Part shown: positions 15,984 through 22,821 of the stretch, piece after piece
Layout of the letters: every line of letters begins with the position of its first letter
Position numbering within the stretch: the stretch's first letter is position 1
NCBI GenBank assembly: GCA_946623775.1
Contig: CAMORJ010000011.1
Coordinates: forward strand, 1 to 22,821
Length of the DNA: 22,821 nt
Direction: 5' to 3'
Source: an uncultured Bacillota bacterium
Lineage (GTDB): Bacteria; Bacillota_I; Bacilli_A; RFN20; CAG-826
Position numbers and translations under genes: made by a program
Notes under the pieces: model-generated
Seen by the model: only the letters and a program-made list of their open reading frames with translations
Told to the model about the DNA's origin: nothing
Databases searched by the model: none

Positions 15984-17593
15984 GGCTTGTCTTCCATCTT
16001 AACGGCCGCTGGGATTTTCGGAAGACCAGGCATAGTCAAGACGGCTCCGGTTAGAGGGACGACGAAGCGAGCGCCTGCGGAGAGGCGGACTTCGCGGACA
16101 TGAATCATGTAGTTTCTCGGACGTCCCAAGACCTTTGGATCATCGGATAGCGATTGCGGGGTTTTCGCCATGCAGATATAAGCATCGCCGAATCCAAGTT
16201 CTTCGAATCTAGCAAGCTGCTGCAAGGCTTCTTCGGTGTATTCGACGCCATCCGCTCCGTAAATTTCCTTGCAAATCTTAAGGATTTTGTCTTTTAACGG
16301 GGCTTTGACATCATATAGAGGATGATAGTGAGACTCCTCGGTTTCAAGGACATGCTTAACGAGTTTGGCAAGCTCGGTTGAACCTTCGCCGCCCTTCAAG
16401 AAGCCATCAAGGAACGCGACGCGATGACCTTTCTTCTCGCAGAAATCCCTGAGCCATTTGACTTCGGCTTCAGAGTCATCGGCGAAATGATTGATGGCAA
16501 TCACATAAGGCACGCCATAGTGTTTGATGGCGTCGATATGGGCTTCAAGATTCTCAATGCCAGCAGCAAGGGCTTCCAGGTTTTCTTTGCCGAGTTCTTC
16601 GAACGCGACGCCGCCATGGGACTTCAAAGCGCGGATCGTGGCAACGAGGACAACCGCAGAGGGAGCAACGCCGGCTTCGCGGCATTTGATGTCCAGGAAT
16701 TTCTCGGCGCCCAAGTCAGCACCGAATCCAGCCTCGGTAACGACGATCGGGGCAAGCTTCAATGCCATCTTGGTAGCGATGATGGAAGAGCATCCATGCG
16801 CAATATTGGCGAACGGCCCACCATGGATGAATGCAGGGTTATGCTCGGCGGTCTGGACCAAATTGGGCTTGAACGCATCCCTCATAAGCCTCATGACGGC
16901 ATGGGTGACCTGCAAATCTTTGACGGTGATCGGCTTGTTGTCATAGGTATAGGCAACGATGATGTTGCTTAGCCTACGTAGGAAATCTTCTGGAGAGGTG
17001 GCAAGGCAAAGGATAGCCATAAGTTCGGAGGCGACGGTGATTTGGAATTCATCGTGGCGAGGAGTGGCCTTGGGATCATTCTGGCTGATGGTGATGCTGC
17101 GGAGAGCGCGGTCGTTCATATCGAGCGATCTCTTCCACACCACTTTTTCCGGATCGATATTAAGCGGATTGCCCTGATAGATGGAGTTATCCAAAACAGC
17201 GGCAATCAGGTTGATAGAAGACGTTAATGCATGCATGTCCCCCGTGAAATGGAGATTGATGTCTTCTTGCGGCTCGACGGTGACCTTGCCTCCGCCAGTG
17301 GCGCCGCCCTTAAGTCCGAAGACCGGGCCAAGGGAAGGTTCGCGAAGGCAGAGCATCGCTTTCTGACCAATTTTGGCAAAGCCGTCGGCAAGAGCGACCG
17401 AAGTCGTGGTTTTGCCTTCACCGGCTTTAGTCGGGGTGATGGCGGTGACTAAAACAAGTTTGCCATCAGGGCGATTTGCCAATTCATCAAATAAAGACAA
17501 ATCGATTTTGGCTTTGTATTTGCCATAAGGCTCAACGAAGCGGTCTTCGATACCAGCCTTTTTAGCAATTTCTCCAATAGGCAATAAATCCAT
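15977..17593 (-). CDS. fhs: Formate-tetrahydrofolate ligase
   Basis: Makes 10-formyl-tetrahydrofolate from formate, ATP and THF, feeding purine and initiator tRNA formylation. 538 residues from ATG 17593, close to the usual 555. Diagnostic segments are TAITPTKAGEGKTT (P-loop, about 50-63), REPSLGPVFGLKGGATGGG, NLHFTGDMHA, and RSLDMNDRALR. The ATG at 17593 has AGAGAGGTG 8 bases upstream; the frame is open 8 codons further but those residues are not family-like. It follows miaA after 61 bases that hold a 7-bp inverted repeat. The downstream DUF951 gene overlaps its stop. It is a lone C1-pathway gene here. Confidence 0.97.
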   Translation of the reverse strand: MDLLPIGEIAKKAGIEDRFVEPYGKYKAKIDLSLFDELANRPDGKLVLVTAITPTKAGEGKTTTSVALADGFAKIGQKAMLCLREPSLGPVFGLKGGATGGGKVTVEPQEDINLHFTGDMHALTSSINLIAAVLDNSIYQGNPLNIDPEKVVWKRSLDMNDRALRSITISQNDPKATPRHDEFQITVASELMAILCLATSPEDFLRRLSNIIVAYTYDNKPITVKDLQVTHAVMRLMRDAFKPNLVQTAEHNPAFIHGGPFANIAHGCSSIIATKMALKLAPIVVTEAGFGADLGAEKFLDIKCREAGVAPSAVVLVATIRALKSHGGVAFEELGKENLEALAAGIENLEAHIDAIKHYGVPYVIAINHFADDSEAEVKWLRDFCEKKGHRVAFLDGFLKGGEGSTELAKLVKHVLETEESHYHPLYDVKAPLKDKILKICKEIYGADGVEYTEEALQQLARFEELGFGDAYICMAKTPQSLSDDPKVLGRPRNYMIHVREVRLSAGARFVVPLTGAVLTMPGLPKIPAAVKMEDKPW

Positions 17594-17627
17594 GGTTAAA
17601 CACCTCTCTAAAAACAATTATCAATAG

Positions 17628-17647
17628 TCTAGGCTAATATGCCTAGA
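17628..17647. repeat. Inverted repeat between miaA and fhs
   Basis: TCTAGGC-TAATAT-GCCTAGA is a perfect 7-bp inverted repeat in the 61-base gap upstream of fhs. There is no immediate T-tract, so it is a poor terminator. It could be an operator, an mRNA processing hairpin, or chance. Confidence 0.4.
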
Positions 17648-17654
17648 AATCAAC

Positions 17655-18527
17655 TCAAAGGGACAGCGATTTCAATAATTCGTCTTCGGATTCGACGAAT
17701 TGAATCGGGAATTGATGACGGCAGAAGGTCAACTGCCGTTTCACATAGTTGCGCGTATTCTTTTTGATGAGCTCTTTGGCTTCATCCAAAGTGATTTCCC
17801 CATCGAAATACGGGAATAGCTCTTTTACGCCGATTGCCCTAAACGCATGAGGCGCTCTGCCATAGCGTTCCACTAGGCGGCGGTTCTCTTCGACTAAGCC
17901 CATTTCGAACATCTCATCGACGCGAGCGTTAACATCCTCATATATTTGGGCACGGTCCCTAATCAATCCGAAGAAATGAACATCGTCATAAACGGGTTCG
18001 TGCTTTTGCGAATCGACGATGTCGCTTTTTCTTTTGCCAGTCGATAAAAAGATGGAAATCGCGCGAAGCATCCTGACCCTATTGTTCGGATGGATCTCTT
18101 GAGCCGACTTTGGGTCAAAGCTCTTCAAGACATCATGAAGCTGCTCATTGGTCAAACCATCATAGGCAGACAAATCCACTTCTTCCTCTTCGCCGAATTG
18201 GTAATCGTATAGCCCAGCGCGGATATATAGGCCCGTTCCGCCGGCGATGATTATGGTTTTTCTTTCCGCCATGAATTCCGCGATGTCGCCTCGCAGGTCT
18301 TTTTGGTATTCAGCCACGCTGTAATTCTCGGTTAAGGGGACAAAATCGAAAAGATAATGAGGGGCTTCCATCATCATGTCTTCGGTAGGCTTCGCGGTCG
18401 CGATGTTCAGTTCTTGATAGACCTGAAATGCGTCGGCGTTGATGATGACCCCGTCAAAGCGCTTGGCCAAAGAAATGGCCATTTTGCTTTTCCCCGTTCC
18501 AGTCGGACCGGTCAAAACAATGATCAC
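17655..18527 (-). CDS. miaA: tRNA dimethylallyltransferase MiaA
   Basis: Transfers dimethylallyl from DMAPP to A37 of tRNAs reading UNN codons, producing the i6A substrate of MiaB. 290 residues, typical. P-loop GPTGTGKS (7-14), INADAFQVYQ (canonical SADSMQVY region), ATAKP, IIIAGGTGLYIRAG, and the C-terminal RAIGVKELFPY plus KRQLTFCRHQ. The start is GTG at 18527, overlapping the miaB stop as GTGA, with AGGGGG 5 bases upstream inside miaB. Cotranscription with miaB places both consecutive steps of ms2i6A37 synthesis under joint control. Assignment is secure. Confidence 0.96.
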   Translation of the reverse strand: MIIVLTGPTGTGKSKMAISLAKRFDGVIINADAFQVYQELNIATAKPTEDMMMEAPHYLFDFVPLTENYSVAEYQKDLRGDIAEFMAERKTIIIAGGTGLYIRAGLYDYQFGEEEEVDLSAYDGLTNEQLHDVLKSFDPKSAQEIHPNNRVRMLRAISIFLSTGKRKSDIVDSQKHEPVYDDVHFFGLIRDRAQIYEDVNARVDEMFEMGLVEENRRLVERYGRAPHAFRAIGVKELFPYFDGEITLDEAKELIKKNTRNYVKRQLTFCRHQFPIQFVESEDELLKSLSL

Positions 18528-20272
18528 GCTAACCCCCTGGCGATTTCTTCTAAAAGCGGTCTAAGCTGGCTTTCGGCGGTTTCTAGATTCAGTACCACAG
18601 GATGGTTCTTATATAAATCCATGAGGGACGTGTATTCGTTTTTTGCTTTCTGATAGCCTACGTCATCGCTATGGGCAGCGCACTGCACCATCGCTTTCTG
18701 CGCATCCTCAATGCGATTGCGGATAGAAGCGATTTCCTCGTCTTCCTCATAGGCCCTTTTGGCCTCGTTATAAGCAAGGACGGACTCTTCTTTGCTCAGC
18801 GCTTTGACCAAATCATCGGCTAGATAAAGGATTGGGTCGCCAACGAGCTCTCCGAACATGGAGAAAGCGTGGTCCTCTTTGATGAGAACCGAAACGATGT
18901 GCCCTTTCAGATAGGCAGGGGCAACGAAATGTACGAGTTTGTTGTTTTCCGTGTAGCCCGATAACACGTTTGGGTCTTTCTTCGATGGCCCATCCACCAA
19001 GACAGCATATGTTTTGCCAACCATCTCCGAGGAATGGGAGATGACGCCGGCTTCCACCACTTTCAAAAGACGGTCGAACCGCTCGTGCTTCACGGAATCG
19101 GGGACATTGTCTTTGATTGCCGCGGCAGGAGTTCCTTTGCGCGGAGAATAGATGAATGTGAAAGCAGCGTCGTATTTGACTTGCTCGCACAAAGTCAACG
19201 TATCTTCGAATTGCTCATCCGTCTCATTGGGGAATCCGACGATGATGTCGGTCGTGATCGCGCAGCCGGGGATCTTCTCGCGGATGCGCCTGACCAAATC
19301 CAGATACGCTTCTCTGGTATAGCGACGGCCCATTAAGCGGAGCATCTCCGTGTTGCCCGATTGGGCGGGGAGATGGATGCATTTCATGATGTTTGGATAT
19401 TTCGCGATGACCTCAAGCATCTCATCCGAGAAATCCCAAGGATGGGAGGTCATGAAGCGCAGACGAGGAATGCCCAGTTTCGCGACCGCTTCCAAAATGG
19501 TCGCGAAGGAAGTCCCGTTATTGAAATCCTTGCCGTAAGAATTCACGTTCTGGCCGAGCAATGTGATTTCCTGGAATCCCTGCTCCACGAGTTCGCGGCA
19601 TTCTTTGAGGATATCTTCCATATCGCGGGAGCGTTCTCTTCCCCTGGTGTAGGGAACGATGCAATAGGTGCAGAATTTGTCGCACCCATAGGTGATGTTC
19701 ACGAACGCCTTATATTTGTCTAATCTCACCGAAGGAAGATTCTCGATGATGTCGCCAGGATAGGAGATGACATCGATCAAATCCTTTTTGCGGGCGAGAT
19801 GCTCTTCCACTAGATTCAAGATGTTCGGGAGGTTATGGGTTCCGAAAACGATGTTCACGAACGGATAAGAAGCCATGACTTTCTTTGCCATGCCCTCTTC
19901 CTGCATCATGCATCCGCAGACGCCTAAAATGAAATTGGGATCGCGATGGCTATGGGCTTTATGCTTCCCGATTTCGCCATAGACTTTCTCTTCGGCGTTC
20001 TCCCTGACGGCGCATGTATTGATAATAACAATGTCCGCGACTTCGTCATTCTTCGCCTTTTTCATGCCGGCCGCTTCAAAGAATCCGGAAAGGATTTCTT
20101 CGTCGCGGACATTGGCTTGGCAGCCAAAAGTCTTAATCCAATAGGTGCGCCCTTCGCCGAACTTTTTGGTAAGCGGCGGAACGACGATATCCTCGCGGCG
20201 GAAATCGGGGCGGCGAACGCGGTTTCGCGCCTGCGACATATCCGGCAACGACTTAATGACGACTCTGCCCAT
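18524..20272 (-). CDS. miaB: MiaB tRNA methylthiotransferase fused to a C-terminal YlbF/YmcA (RicA)-like domain
   Basis: Radical SAM enzyme converting i6A37 to ms2i6A37. The UPF0004 domain has C51 (TFGCQAN), C87 (NTCAVR) and C121 (GCM) for the auxiliary cluster; C197-x3-C201-x2-C204 binds the radical SAM cluster (GCDKFCTYCIVPYTRGRE); TRAM spans about 413-476. Ordinary MiaB ends there. Here about 100 more residues (485-580) read LVKALSKEESVLAYNEAKRA, then a second helix and NHPVVLNLETAESQLRPLLEE, the helical pattern of the YlbF/YmcA (RicF/RicA) family. In B. subtilis ymcA (ricA) is the gene directly after miaB, so this looks like fusion of neighbours. ATG 20272 has AAGGAG 7 bases upstream and overlaps ymdB by 20 bases. 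MiaB is certain; the YlbF-type call is by motif memory. Confidence 0.95.
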   Translation of the reverse strand: MGRVVIKSLPDMSQARNRVRRPDFRREDIVVPPLTKKFGEGRTYWIKTFGCQANVRDEEILSGFFEAAGMKKAKNDEVADIVIINTCAVRENAEEKVYGEIGKHKAHSHRDPNFILGVCGCMMQEEGMAKKVMASYPFVNIVFGTHNLPNILNLVEEHLARKKDLIDVISYPGDIIENLPSVRLDKYKAFVNITYGCDKFCTYCIVPYTRGRERSRDMEDILKECRELVEQGFQEITLLGQNVNSYGKDFNNGTSFATILEAVAKLGIPRLRFMTSHPWDFSDEMLEVIAKYPNIMKCIHLPAQSGNTEMLRLMGRRYTREAYLDLVRRIREKIPGCAITTDIIVGFPNETDEQFEDTLTLCEQVKYDAAFTFIYSPRKGTPAAAIKDNVPDSVKHERFDRLLKVVEAGVISHSSEMVGKTYAVLVDGPSKKDPNVLSGYTENNKLVHFVAPAYLKGHIVSVLIKEDHAFSMFGELVGDPILYLADDLVKALSKEESVLAYNEAKRAYEEDEEIASIRNRIEDAQKAMVQCAAHSDDVGYQKAKNEYTSLMDLYKNHPVVLNLETAESQLRPLLEEIARGLA

Positions 20273-21059
20273 TGCCCCACTCCTTTCCTTCTAGATACTT
20301 AAACGATGCGATGCTTGTGGTCAATCCCGATTCTTCATCGATATCGATGACGACGCCGCACACAAGCTTTTTGGCGTCTTCGTCGATCACCATTTTACCG
20401 CGATTATGCACGATGCGGTCTATGACCGATTGAGGCTCGAATCCGATAAGGGACGGGAATGCTCCGCAATACCCGACGTCGGAGATGAATGATGTGCCTC
20501 CGTCCATGATGAATGCATCGTTGGTCTGCACATGGGTATGGGTTCCGATGACCGAGGTCACAATCGAGTCGAAGTAATAGCCGAACATCTGCTTCTCGCT
20601 GGTGGACTCCGCATGGAGATCCACGATGTGGATGTCGCTTCGCTTTTCCTCCAAAAGGGCGGAAAACGCATCAATGGGGTCGCTAACTTCGTTTTTGATG
20701 TAGGCTTTGCCCATGACGTTTGTGACCTGGACCTCATAGCCATTCACATCGAATATGATGGAGCCTTGGCCCTTATCGTAGCCGACTAGGTTCAGCGGCC
20801 TGATGAGGTTTGGGACGCTATCGATATAGTCATCGATTTCCTGGCGGTCATGGTAATGGTTGCCTAGCGTTATGCAATCGACGCCGCAAGCGATGATCGA
20901 TTTGTAATCGCGCTCGGACAGTCCTCTTCCTCGGGTCGCGTTCTCGCCGTTTGCAATCACAAAATCAGGCGCATAACGCTTGCGCAATAAAGGCAAAACG
21001 TCGGACACAGCGGCAATGCCGATATGTCCGACGATATCTCCGAGAAATAGGATTCTCAT
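20253..21059 (-). CDS. ymdB: YmdB-type metallophosphoesterase (TIGR00282 family)
   Basis: Binuclear metallophosphoesterase; the B. subtilis homologue hydrolyses 2',3'-cyclic nucleotides and influences biofilm and motility choice. 268 residues from ATG 21059. Motifs: GDIVG with D8, NGEN (37-40), GNHYHD (66-71), DLHAE, and GTHTHVQT. A TTG at 21062 precedes the ATG in frame but is not needed. The ATG lies 3 bases past the TAA of rny with no clear Shine-Dalgarno, so it should be translated by re-initiation. Its 3' end contains the miaB start. The rny-ymdB order is conserved widely in Firmicutes and links the protein to RNA metabolism. Confidence 0.95.
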   Translation of the reverse strand: MRILFLGDIVGHIGIAAVSDVLPLLRKRYAPDFVIANGENATRGRGLSERDYKSIIACGVDCITLGNHYHDRQEIDDYIDSVPNLIRPLNLVGYDKGQGSIIFDVNGYEVQVTNVMGKAYIKNEVSDPIDAFSALLEEKRSDIHIVDLHAESTSEKQMFGYYFDSIVTSVIGTHTHVQTNDAFIMDGGTSFISDVGYCGAFPSLIGFEPQSVIDRIVHNRGKMVIDEDAKKLVCGVVIDIDEESGLTTSIASFKYLEGKEWGNGQSRH

Positions 21060-21062
21060 CAA

Positions 21063-22643
21063 TTATTTTGCGGTCTCCACCGCGCGATATTCGCGAATGA
21101 CCGAGACCTTGATCTGGCCTGGGTAGGTGAGTTCGGATTCGATTCTCTGGCGGAGGTCCTGAGACAATTTGACCGCTTCGAGGTCGGAGATCTTCTCAGG
21201 GATGACCATGACGCGAAGCTCACGGCCGGACTGCATGGCGAATGCCTGCTGGACGCCGTCGTATCCTTTGGCGAGGTTCTCCAACGCCTCGATACGCTTG
21301 ACGTAAGTCTCGACGGTTTCGCTTCTGGCGCCAGGGCGTGCGGCGGACAAGGTATCCGCGGCAGCGACGAGGTGAGCGATGACATAACGGGCTTCGACAT
21401 CGCCATGGTGGCTCTCGATGGAGTTGATGACGACATCGTTCTCGCCGGCCTTGCGGGCGAGTTGGGCGCCGAGCTCAACGTGGCTGCCCTCCTGCTCGAA
21501 GTCGATGGATTTGCCGATATCATGGAGCAAGCCGGCGCGGCGGGCGAGGTTGACGTCAAGTCCGAGCTCTCCGGCCATCAAGCCGCAGAGATAGGCGACT
21601 TCCATGGAGTGCTCCAAGGCGTTCTGGCCATAGGAGGTACGGAAGTGGAGGCGTCCGATATAGGGGATGAGCTCGCGGGAGATGCGAGGCAAGCCAAGCT
21701 TGAAGCAGGCTTCTTCGCCGTACTTGATGGTGATTTCCTGGACTTCTTTCTTAACCTTGGCGACGATTTCCTCGATCCTGGTGGGCTGGATGCGGCCATC
21801 CTTGACGAGGTATTCCAAGGTGCGGCGGGCGATTTCGCGGCGGATGGGATCGAAGCAAGAGACGGTGATGACTTCGGGAGTATCATCGATGACGAGGTCG
21901 ACGCCGAGCTGCTGCTCAAGCACGCGGATGTTGCGGCCTTCGCGTCCGATGATGCGGCCCTTCATGCTGTCATCGGGGATGGCGACGACCGAAACGGTGC
22001 GCTCAGTGACGACGTCTTGGGCATAACGCTGGCAGGCGAGGCTGAGCAAATCGACGGCCCTTTCCTGCGCGGTGGCCCTGGCTTCCTCTTCGGCGTTCTT
22101 GACGTAGGCCGCGATTTCGAGAGACATCTTGGATTCGACGCGGGCGAGGATTTCCTGACGGGCTTCCTCGGCGGACATTCCGGCGACTTTCTCAAGCTCA
22201 GCCAGAATCGCATCGATCTTTTCTTCCAGTTCGGCCTGCCTCTTCTGATACAGGGCGATGGAAGAGGAGAGCTGCTCGGATTTCTTCTCAAGCAAAGCTT
22301 CCCTTTCGGATAAGGCGGCATCCCTTTGGTCCAAGGTTTGGACGCGGAGGGAGAGCCTTTGCTCCTCGGCGGCGAGTTCGCCGCGGCGGGCGCGGATCTC
22401 GGCTTCGGCTTGCTGCTTTGCTTCGAAAGCGGCTTGCTTGGCATCGATCTCGGCATTTTTGATGAGGTGTTCTGCCTTCACCTTGGCATCTTTGATGATG
22501 CCGTCCGCGGTGCGGGAAGCGGCGTTGGATTTCGATTTGCTGAGCAAAATGAACACGCCGACGGTCGCGGCGATGGTGAAAACGATGGCTCCAGCAAGAA
22601 TTCCAATCCACCCACCCACGGGTAGACCTTCATAAATCAGCAT
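21063..22643 (-). CDS. rny: Ribonuclease Y
   Basis: Membrane-anchored endoribonuclease that starts bulk mRNA decay and operon processing in Firmicutes. 526 residues from ATG 22643: TM helix about 11-34, a long Glu/Ala/Lys/Arg-rich coiled coil 40-205, KH domain with GRIIGREGRNIR (229-240), HD domain with H345, H374-D375 (LLHDIGKS) and ESHHGD (410-415), and the C-terminal EYRAVETAK typical of the family. The frame is open 13 codons further, but AAGGAGAT lies 8 bases before 22643 and the TM start matches there. It is followed by ymdB after a 3-base gap. The coding strand is unusually purine-regular, which produces a 313-codon shadow frame on the opposite strand. Confidence 0.97.
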   Translation of the reverse strand: MLIYEGLPVGGWIGILAGAIVFTIAATVGVFILLSKSKSNAASRTADGIIKDAKVKAEHLIKNAEIDAKQAAFEAKQQAEAEIRARRGELAAEEQRLSLRVQTLDQRDAALSEREALLEKKSEQLSSSIALYQKRQAELEEKIDAILAELEKVAGMSAEEARQEILARVESKMSLEIAAYVKNAEEEARATAQERAVDLLSLACQRYAQDVVTERTVSVVAIPDDSMKGRIIGREGRNIRVLEQQLGVDLVIDDTPEVITVSCFDPIRREIARRTLEYLVKDGRIQPTRIEEIVAKVKKEVQEITIKYGEEACFKLGLPRISRELIPYIGRLHFRTSYGQNALEHSMEVAYLCGLMAGELGLDVNLARRAGLLHDIGKSIDFEQEGSHVELGAQLARKAGENDVVINSIESHHGDVEARYVIAHLVAAADTLSAARPGARSETVETYVKRIEALENLAKGYDGVQQAFAMQSGRELRVMVIPEKISDLEAVKLSQDLRQRIESELTYPGQIKVSVIREYRAVETAK

Positions 22644-22700
22644 TAGAAAAATCTCCTTGCATAGCCGAAAGGCATTACACAAAAGAACGAAACGGACTCT

Positions 22701-22706
22701 ATTTTA
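22701..22706 (-). promoter_or_regulatory. Possible -10 box of the rny operon
   Basis: TAAAAT on the minus strand; the -35 at 17 bases (TATTTG) is poor. The transcript start would be near 22694, leaving a leader of about 50 bases that contains GCC-TTTC-GGC and then the rny ribosome binding site. A promoter beyond the window edge is equally possible. Confidence 0.35.
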
Positions 22707-22710
22707 TCGC

Positions 22711-22810
22711 ATGCCCATCAGGGCAAATAAATTGGGAACCACGCGGTTCTATCTATGCAAGTACCCAACGGTACATTGGTATTCTACCAAGTCTATAAGA
22801 TTATGCCCAT
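22711..22810 (-). promoter_or_regulatory. Multi-hairpin element upstream of rny (candidate structured RNA leader)
   Basis: Three consecutive perfect hairpins, 22776-22790 (6 bp, 3-base loop), 22761-22774 (5 bp, 4-base loop) and 22736-22749 (5 bp, 4-base loop), are enclosed by a closing stem between 22801-22808 and 22721-22730 (GGGCA with TGCCC, plus 3 more pairs after a 2-base bulge). ATGGGCAT occurs twice (22810-22803 and 22718-22711); both copies can pair with the same GCCC, giving two exclusive folds. It matches no riboswitch or tRNA that I recognise. No coding frame is evident in 22644-22821. Confidence 0.35.
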
Positions 22811-22821
22811 AAAAAATTACG

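Noticed and set aside
21372..22313. 313-codon open frame on the plus strand
   Set aside because: Antisense to RNase Y. Its Gly/Asp-rich, repetitive composition arises from the regular codon use of the coiled coil and KH/HD regions.
22721..22808. tRNA or T-box leader upstream of rny
   Set aside because: ACCGCG occurs, but the GGGTGG-N-ACCGCG box, 7-base anticodon and T loops and GGTTCGA are absent, and the hairpin loops are only 3-4 bases.
1..22821. Mollicute genetic code (TGA as tryptophan)
   Set aside because: Trp positions in the conserved proteins are TGG, and TGA ends rpoE, ychF, miaA, miaB and the DUF951 gene.
1..22821. CRISPR array, insertion sequence, prophage or rRNA genes
   Set aside because: No spaced direct repeats, transposase, integrase, phage structural genes or rRNA-like stretches were seen.

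Overview
The window looks like bacterial chromosome from a Bacilli-type Firmicute. Evidence is RNase Y followed by YmdB, the RNA polymerase delta subunit, a DUF951 (YyzM-type) protein, the order rny-ymdB-miaB, AGGAGG-type ribosome binding sites and T-tract terminators. Base composition is moderate, Trp is read from TGG, and TGA serves as a normal stop, so this is not a code-4 mollicute. Together with the MEP-pathway gene ispF this suggests an uncultured Erysipelotrichales/Acholeplasmatales-like lineage. The lineage call is inference.

Layout. Almost everything is on the minus strand and is therefore read from right to left. (1) 22821-17655: a structured region, then rny, ymdB, miaB fused to a YlbF/RicA-like domain, and miaA, packed with overlaps. 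This is an RNA-decay and tRNA-modification operon. (2) 17593-15765: fhs (one-carbon metabolism) and a DUF951 gene. (3) 15745-10865: two tandem MacB-like proteins (ABC ATPase fused to FtsX-type permease) that probably form one heterodimeric transporter. The ribosome binding site of the first lies in the 3' arm of a terminator-like hairpin. (4) 10841-10510: a cold-shock protein with its own promoter, 5' leader and terminator. (5) 10445-6714: ychF, ispF, argS and rpoE, coupled and ended by a nested terminator. (6) 6571-2804: a membrane c-di-GMP phosphodiesterase, then NrnA and CysQ, which together could turn c-di-GMP and pAp into mononucleotides. (7) Plus strand, 2056-2755: an Nfu-type Fe-S scaffold and a small membrane protein. 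(8) 2022-1, minus strand: a small RQC-like winged-helix protein and an M3 oligopeptidase cut off by the window edge.

The most notable items are the MiaB-YlbF/RicA fusion next to RNase Y, the hairpin over the transporter ribosome binding site, the branched-RNA candidate upstream of rny, the free-standing RQC-like protein, and a divergent promoter pair that appears to make leaderless mRNAs. There is no sign of phage, insertion sequences, CRISPR arrays, tRNA or rRNA. All intergenic gaps are under 300 bases.
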